NCBI RefSeq assembly: GCF_038396675.1
Contig: NC_088921.1
Span: 12,767,501-12,831,500, forward strand
Reading direction: 5' to 3'
DNA from: Hydra vulgaris
Taxonomy: Eukaryota > Cnidaria > Hydrozoa > Anthoathecata > Hydridae
Length of the DNA: 64,000 nucleotides
Numbering within the stretch: the stretch's first letter is position 1; every line of letters starts with the position of its first letter. The position numbers were made by a program, and so were the translations under genes. Of the stretch, positions 57,823 through 64,000 are shown piece by piece. The notes beneath the pieces were generated by a model. It saw only the letters and a list, made by a program, of their open reading frames with translations, was not told where the DNA came from and did not search any database.

Positions 57823-60469
57823 AATCTGATGACAGATTGCATATTAATAATATTAAACCATTTTTAATATTAGCGATTTTAAATTTTAACCAGAGTCAGT
57901 TCATAGCAAGCGTTGTTTTTTTTTACCAAAATTCTCAAGTCTTGTTTTAAAGGTAAATATATTGTTTTTTAATTTGTTATGTGAGTTATTTTTTAGTTCA
58001 TTTTGTTTCTTAATAGGTATTACTATGGTAAACTAATAATAATATACAAGTTATTTTTTTTTTAATAGTCCACTTAGTAACTCACATATTTCATTTTTCT
58101 TCAAGTGACGTCAATTAAAGATAATATAAACGAAAATCACAATTATTTTATTATTCCCATTTTTATTTTATTTTTCTATAATATTTTATACAGAAACTTA
58201 TTTGTTTATGTTCTCTAGCACAGTTTTAAACAAATTAAAAATCACATTTTCAAGCCTTAATCTTGATTTATAGTCATAAAATGTGATCAAAAAAAATCTC
58301 GAAAATTTACTATTGTTTGCAATTCGTTAGATTCTCATTTTATAAAAATTGTCGCGTTAGTTACGATACGTTTAACTATTAGCATAATGGTTGTTTACAA
58401 TTTGATTATAATTTTGTTCGAATTTTCTGAAAGATTTTTTGAAGTTCGATGATCGAGTTTTTGATATTTAAAATCTCATAATTTGTTTTTTTTTCTTAAA
58501 ATGTTTTAAGGAATCATTTTGTCACCATCGTTTATTCAAATTAACACTGATAGCTAAACTTTTTTTAAATTTAGTAAGTTGGAAGTATACTTCAGTTTTA
58601 ATTGTCGTAGTTTATTATTATTTTTAAAAATCTTGTTTTGAAACTAAATTCAAGTTGTTACAAGACCATAGCTTGAAACAATTTTTTTTTATAGAGCATA
58701 TTTTTTTTTTGATACATAAAATTATTTCATAAAAATTTAAAAGTGAACAGATCTTTTGATTTAGTTTAATTAGAGTGAACAGTATAATTTCTTAGGAGAA
58801 AACTAAACGTTTTATATCAATTAAACATTTTTGAAGCAATATTAATTTTTATTTAACGCTCATTTTTTTAAATATAAACATCAAAATCAAGCTTGCCGTA
58901 TTGATTATTAAACATTTTGAGATTTTAATCGATTGTAATTTTAATTGATTTTCTTTCCAATCTATTTAGTTACTATATATTTCCACAATTTTGCACTTTT
59001 TTTTTGTTAATTAACAGTCGGTCCAAGTTTTAATCGTTCAATTTTACTTACCGGAATAAGATATAATTCCTGTAATTAATTTTTTTGTTTTTTTTTCCTG
59101 CTTACAACGTATGTTTAATTATCGCCGAGAACTTCTGTAACTATAGCTTAAATAGAATACAGAGAAATATCAAATATATAAAGTAAAAAAATATATTTAT
59201 AAAATGATTGTGTGAAATTAAGAGTTTAACGACTTTTAATATTTGTATTTTAAATATTTCTAAAACAAAAATTTTTCCGTTTTATTTAGCGAAAAACATT
59301 TTGTTAGAAAGCCATAGATTCGTTGTTAGTTTTTATTTTTATTTTTTAACATTAAATTGATTTAAAAATTTGATTTAAAAATTTGTTTTCAAGTGATATT
59401 TTTTCACTTCATTCTTCTATTTACCATTTTATCTGGTTTGCCTTGATAAGTTATTGGTATTTTTTTTAACCTAAAATATGAATATTTGTGTTCGGTTTGA
59501 AAATGCCACTTATATATACTTTTATTTGAATTTTTATTTGGGAGTCTAGAATTAACGTATTTCGTAAAATGTATTTGATGCCAACCCTGGTAGTTATGCT
59601 TCAACAACCCTAGTAGCAATGAAATTATTTCTAACTATGATTTTGACTATTATTTTGCAATAAGTTTTAATAATCTTTTGTTTAAAAAATTTTTTTAAAA
59701 GTTATAAAAATCTTTTGTTTTTCGTGACCTGTTCTTATTTCTTTTTATAAGTATTTCTTATTTCTCTGTGAAATTTTTTTGTTTATTCTAATTAAAATGC
59801 ATCACATAATATATTTCATATTATAAAATATATAAGTTATAAACAGATTATATTTTGTATTATAAAACATAAATTCTCTGTGATGTTTTTTTGTTTTTTT
59901 TTTGAGTTTCAAATCAACGTCGAAATCGAATATTTAAACTCTCACTCTTTGAGTTTTTTATGGTTTTAATCACATATTTCAAAAAAAGATAGTTGAAGGA
60001 GATTTTCGATTTTATATCTCTAAATTTAATTTTTTAATACGAATTCGATTTACAAACTTTTATTTAAAATCTGTGTTTGAATGAAGAACGATTTACTTGT
60101 GTATTATTAAAACAACTGAACGATGTTATTTTTGTAAATTTGTATTAGTTTCTACGTTGGTTTGAAATGAATAACGAAGTACTTTTTTTTTTTGTTTATA
60201 TGAATTAATTTGTTTTATATTATTTTAAGCATGTTATATTTATAATAAAATAAAGTTATTTTGTTTTAAAAATGTGATAAATAAAAATTATTTTTAAATA
60301 AGATGTTAAATATGTGTATGATAAAATATCATAATAATATATAACTTTAATTATATTTAATATTTATTTATGTATTAATATGTAGAATATTATAATATAT
60401 ATAATATTATAATTTTGATTATTATTTTAACTTTTTTTTAATTGTTATTTTATTTTTGTTTTTTCTTTA
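57823..60469. other. AT-rich non-coding host DNA
   Basis: No gene is recognised. Long T and A runs and frequent stops occur in all frames. The 3' part is likely an intron or upstream region of the exon at 60471, since a T-rich tract and AG end it. A leftward frame at 59404-59619 has no protein-like features beyond chance. Confidence 0.6.
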
Positions 60470-60470
60470 G

Positions 60471-61111
60471 ATCATCTACTTAAATCAAGAACTTATTACG
60501 ACGAATATTATTACGTTGAAAATTACGTTGATTTATTCATTGAATGTTTTTATGAAAGTCAATCATCATTTACTGATAAAATATATTCATTTGGTGTAAT
60601 AAAATTTATCGTCGATGAACGAGACAGGGCGATTTCGATTAACAATGGAAAAACTTCTTACGAAACTTCTTGTGAAAATTATTTCGTAAATCATTACATT
60701 AAATTTGGAAGAAAGTTATCGAAGTTAACTGTTGATAAAAATATTTTAAGTGATGAAGAAAAAAATCTTATAATTCAATGTTCAACAAATGTTCGCGATG
60801 TCTGGTTTAATTGTCCAATTAAATTCGAAGGATGGAAACCGAAAGATAAGATTGAATATTTGTGGATAAAGATCTCACGTTATTTAATAACGAAAAAAGA
60901 TTTTGAAGAAAATTTTCTGGCGTGGATTAATCTTTGTGAAGAATTACAACTTTGGCTTCACGACGACATCGATTTCATTAAAGAGATTTATGAATGGATT
61001 CGTAGTTCGAATGTCAAGATGTTGAGGATCGAGTACCGTGGAAAATACATTCAAAACCTCGATAAATTAAAAAACTTTATAACACAGAAAAATATTCAAT
61101 ATCTTAATTAA
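60471..61111 (+). CDS. Terminal exon of a host gene of unknown family
   Basis: The acceptor 'ttttctttag' ends at 60470 and the frame is open for about 213 codons to the TAA at 61109-61111. Text such as 'VENYVDLFIECFYES', 'VWFNCPIKFEGWKP' and 'LCEELQLWLHDDIDFIKEIYEWI' suggests an alpha-rich domain with Trp/Leu repeats and a final 'NLDKLKNFITQKN'. The first ATG within the exon is at 60860, so the real start lies in an upstream exon. Part of its 3' end is repeated just downstream. GC content is higher than the flanks, which supports coding. Confidence 0.6.
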
Positions 61112-61140
61112 AATATGAACAATAATTATAAAATAATATA

Positions 61141-61300
61141 TAACATCTTGAACTTCACAACGACTTCGATTTCATTGAAGAGATTTATGAATGGATTCGT
61201 TGTTTGAATCTCAAGTGGTTGGAGATCAAGTACCGTAGAAAATATTTTCGTAACCTCGATGAATTAAAAAACTTTATAACACAGAAAAATGTTTAATATC
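61141..61300 (+). repeat. Partial duplicate of the preceding exon's 3' end
   Basis: About 155 bases are a diverged copy of 60950-61110 (both contain 'gatttatgaatggattcgt' and 'ttaaaaaactttataacaca'). It is a tandem duplication and not clearly coding by itself. Confidence 0.8.
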
Positions 61301-61515
61301 TTAAGTAAAATATAAACTATAATTATAAAGTAATAAATGAAATATTTAATATATTATTTTATAAATAAAATATACGAATTAGTTTTAATAATTTTGTTTT
61401 GTTAATGTTTTAGTTTTACATTTTTAATGTTTAAAAATTTAAATTTATAAAATATAATTAATTTTATTTTTAAATATTAGTAATAGTAAAATCATCAATT
61501 ATTTAATATATTTTT

Positions 61516-61519
61516 ATTG

Positions 61520-61553
<34 letters not shown>
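61516..61553. repeat. ATT microsatellite
   Basis: A (TTA)n tract of about 12 units with a single interruption at its start. Confidence 0.95.
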
Positions 61554-61557
<4 letters not shown>

Positions 61558-62272
61558 ATTATGCAACATAATTATTACTTTCAATATATATTTGTCGTAA
61601 TGCAACATACTAAAAAGTTTTTACACTTTTTCAGCAACCTCTTAAATAAATGTTTAAAATTTTAGTTTAGTTAACATTAATTATAATTTTTATTGAATGA
61701 ATATAATAAGATATATAGTTATAAATTAAAACTAGAATTATTTTCGTTTTCTTTTTTTATTAATTGAATTTAAATAACGTAGACGTTGTGTAAAATTTTT
61801 TTGAGGCTTTAAAAAATTTGAAAATGGTAATAACGTTATGTGGAAATCTTTTGTTTAATATTTTATATATTTAACATTTTTGTGGAATATGTTTAATATT
61901 TATTTTTTAAATAAAATATTAAATATATTTTATAATATTGAAAAAATACAATTATTTTAATTTTCGATTTACTAAATATATTTATGCTCATGAACAACTA
62001 TTTTAAAAATTTAAGGATTTCGCCAATTGTTTCTTCAAACGATTTTTGTTGTCAAAATAAAAAAGTTGGAAAGTTTTGTAGAATTTTTCTTCGAAGTTAT
62101 TTTGTTCGGAAATAAAAGTTTCATTTAAGTTACAAATAACGTTGTTTACTTAATTGTAAATTAATAGATAAATATTAATTTTAAAATGTTAACATCTTAA
62201 AAAAGTTTCTTTTGTAATAAAATTAAATTAAACATGTTAATTGAAGAAAACTGATTCTTAACTAAATAAATT

Positions 62273-62524
62273 TTAACAATTTTTCAAAGAGATGAATAAA
62301 GATGTACCATGTTTTGTTTTAATCATGAATAGTAAAACTTGGTGTATATTAAATTTATAAAGATTAAGGGCATTAAGTTTCCTAAAAAGAGATTCGTAAT
62401 TAACCATTTTGTAAACGCCAAATAAAATCCTGGGGACATTTTTTTGTTTACTGTTTATTTTTTTGATTTCTTTAGTTAACTGAAATAAGTAGTTTCTCAA
62501 GCAATATTGCAGTAGGTAAGACAA
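62273..62524 (-). mobile_element. LINE reverse-transcriptase C-terminal relic
   Basis: The leftward frame has 'TKEIKKINSKQKNVPRIL', 'YESLFRKLNALNLYKFNIHQ' and 'MIKTKHG', like the post-polymerase tail of jockey/CR1-type LINEs. The same region of the LINE at 5020-7142 is comparable in layout. Only a fragment remains. Confidence 0.5.
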
Positions 62525-64000
62525 CCGTTATCAAATAAAAAGTATATATTTCATATTATATAAGATTTAGTATTAAAAAATGGTCACTATTTATAGCATA
62601 GTAAAAATAAAAAGTATACTTTTTAAAGACTTTGTATTAACAAGTAGTCACTCTGTATTTAGCATAGAATGAGATTTTTGAGAATTTATTTCTAATAGAA
62701 TTTGTATGAAATTTCCATTGTACAGTTTATGGGGGGAGGTGTGGTTACTCAAAAACGCACTAGCGCGTGCTAGGGGCGGTTTACCGGCGCTTGTTTTTTT
62801 CTTTCTCCTCAAACTTGATTTTTTTTTTTAACGAAAGCAATAAAATTCACGAGTTAAAGAAAAATCATTATTAAGTTATGTAACAGAATGTTTTATTAGC
62901 CAAATTCATTTCAGAGGCCTGGTCTCGAAATTAATTCGATCTTGGGAAAAAAGTAAAGATGGTAATTTTATTATTAAAAAAAAAATTGTTACTAAAAAAA
63001 ATAACTTTGTTATTAAAAAAAAAAAACTAAACAATACTGTTGCTGCTACTATTAGTTCCTAATTCATTATGATTAAAAACGTAAATGATACTGTAAATGA
63101 TTTGGTACTTTCGAGGAATTGCGAAACAAAACGCAAATGTATTTATGTTATTTAAAGCTAAAAAATAAACTGAAGCCTGATAGGCTATTGAATAGCAAAC
63201 CTGTATTTTCAATGCAGTCTCACTTAAAATACCTAAAATTAAAGCTGAATGGTCATCAATCAAGATATATTACTATAAGAAAGCTAGTGAAGATGTCATT
63301 TACAGATACTGTGACCATAAAATGGAGGGACTTCCTGAAAAAGCGTAAAGAATTCTAAGACGTTAAAATAGTTACCTGGTTAAATGTTGCATGCATTAAA
63401 TCTAAGAGTATAAAATTATAAAGTCCCTACTTGAGATTAGTTTTCTAACTTTTTGATTGATTTAATCCTGATATAGAACATTGCAGTTGTCCTGTTAGTT
63501 CCAGTAAGTTGTGTACTTTCGCTTACTTTCACTTTTGTGTTTTTTAAAACACAATAATGATAAAATACTAACTGCAATGAAAACCGCATAAGAAAAGATT
63601 TACTCTGTCTTGCACAGAACAGTTACAAAGTGTAACCGTTTTTTAAAATTAACAGAGTCCTTAAATAATAAAAAAAAGAGATGACATAATTGCTATATCA
63701 GCAGATCCAGAACTAAACTTTTTTTAAAAAGATGTATCATTAATTGTTTTAAAATTGAATAAGCACTTTAAAAAAGTGGCTGTTTATCTGTAACGTGTTT
63801 ATTTTGTACAAATTAAATTGAAATTTGAACGCAAATCATCTGTCTGTCAACATTTACATTATAAATAGTTACAAAGAACTGCCTTTGTTTTATCAGATTG
63901 TATTTTATTTAATACCTAATTATTTGATTTAATTATACTTCACATAGATAACACTAAAATTGAAAACATTGACCTCTATATAAATAAACTCACAGAAGAT
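62525..64000. other. Host DNA without recognised gene
   Basis: AT-rich sequence with one short GC-richer patch at about 62730-62800 ('gcgcgtgctaggggcggttt'). Open frames near 63027-63358 lie on both strands of the same stretch and show no domain. Nothing else interpretable is seen. Confidence 0.55.

Noticed and set aside
62730..62800. tRNA or other RNA gene in a GC-richer patch
   Set aside because: No B box and no consistent stem set; composition alone is not support.
63027..63358. Overlapping frames on both strands near the window end
   Set aside because: Neither shows a domain or splice context; each is compatible with chance in relic repeat DNA.

Overview
The window reads as animal genomic DNA, most likely from the cnidarian Hydra or a close relative. 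The evidence is strong AT richness, long AT microsatellites, decayed LINE, Penelope-like and Tc1-like elements, and a NACHT (NLR-type) exon. The species is an inference; no marker gene is present.

The main content is one very large integrated element at 15343-57816 (42,474 bp). It starts TG and ends CA, has terminal inverted repeats of about 120 bp, and is flanked by an exact 6-bp target duplication, TATGTC (15337-15342 and 57817-57822). Its core genes are those of a Polinton/Maverick or adintovirus-like element: family B DNA polymerase with an HNH-like insertion, DDE integrase, adenain-like cysteine protease, A32/FtsK-like packaging ATPase, double-jelly-roll-type major capsid protein, a very long penton-like protein, PIF1 helicase, dUTPase, and several arginine-rich core proteins.

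Layout: 1-13400 is host DNA with decayed retroelements, a foldback MITE, a Tc1 relic and a 42-bp minisatellite. 13603-15035 is a NACHT exon. 15489-23145 is a leftward run of accessory genes: a paralogous 'KDLCKR' family, a TRAF-like zinc-finger/coiled-coil/MATH protein, two Death-domain proteins, and small, sometimes spliced genes. 23150-24110 is a non-coding control region with a Pol III-like box pair and tandem repeats. 24111-31777 holds mixed-strand genes: basic proteins, protease, a possible DNA-binding protein and dUTPase. 31916-39634 is a rightward accessory run: a MATH protein, helical proteins, an array of cysteine-cluster genes, PIF1 and a lysine-rich protein. 39829-57010 is the rightward core: PolB, a third Death-domain gene, ATPase, structural genes, integrase, capsid and core proteins. 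57039-57599 has small leftward membrane-protein genes. After 57823 the DNA is host again, with one exon of an unknown gene family.

Two features look new. First, the element carries three Death-domain proteins and two TRAF/MATH proteins, a set suited to interfering with host apoptosis and innate-immune signalling. Second, nearly every accessory gene has a T-run plus AG (a 3' splice-site look-alike) followed by a conserved A-rich leader just before its ATG, with neighbours sometimes only about 12 bases apart. This suggests polycistronic transcripts resolved by spliced-leader trans-splicing or by splicing from a common leader. Structural genes lack the motif. Three accessory genes also contain clear GT-AG introns.

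The copy is decaying: polymerase, helicase, integrase, both capsid-type genes and dUTPase each carry stops or frameshifts, while protease, ATPase, TRAF/MATH and Death-domain frames are open.
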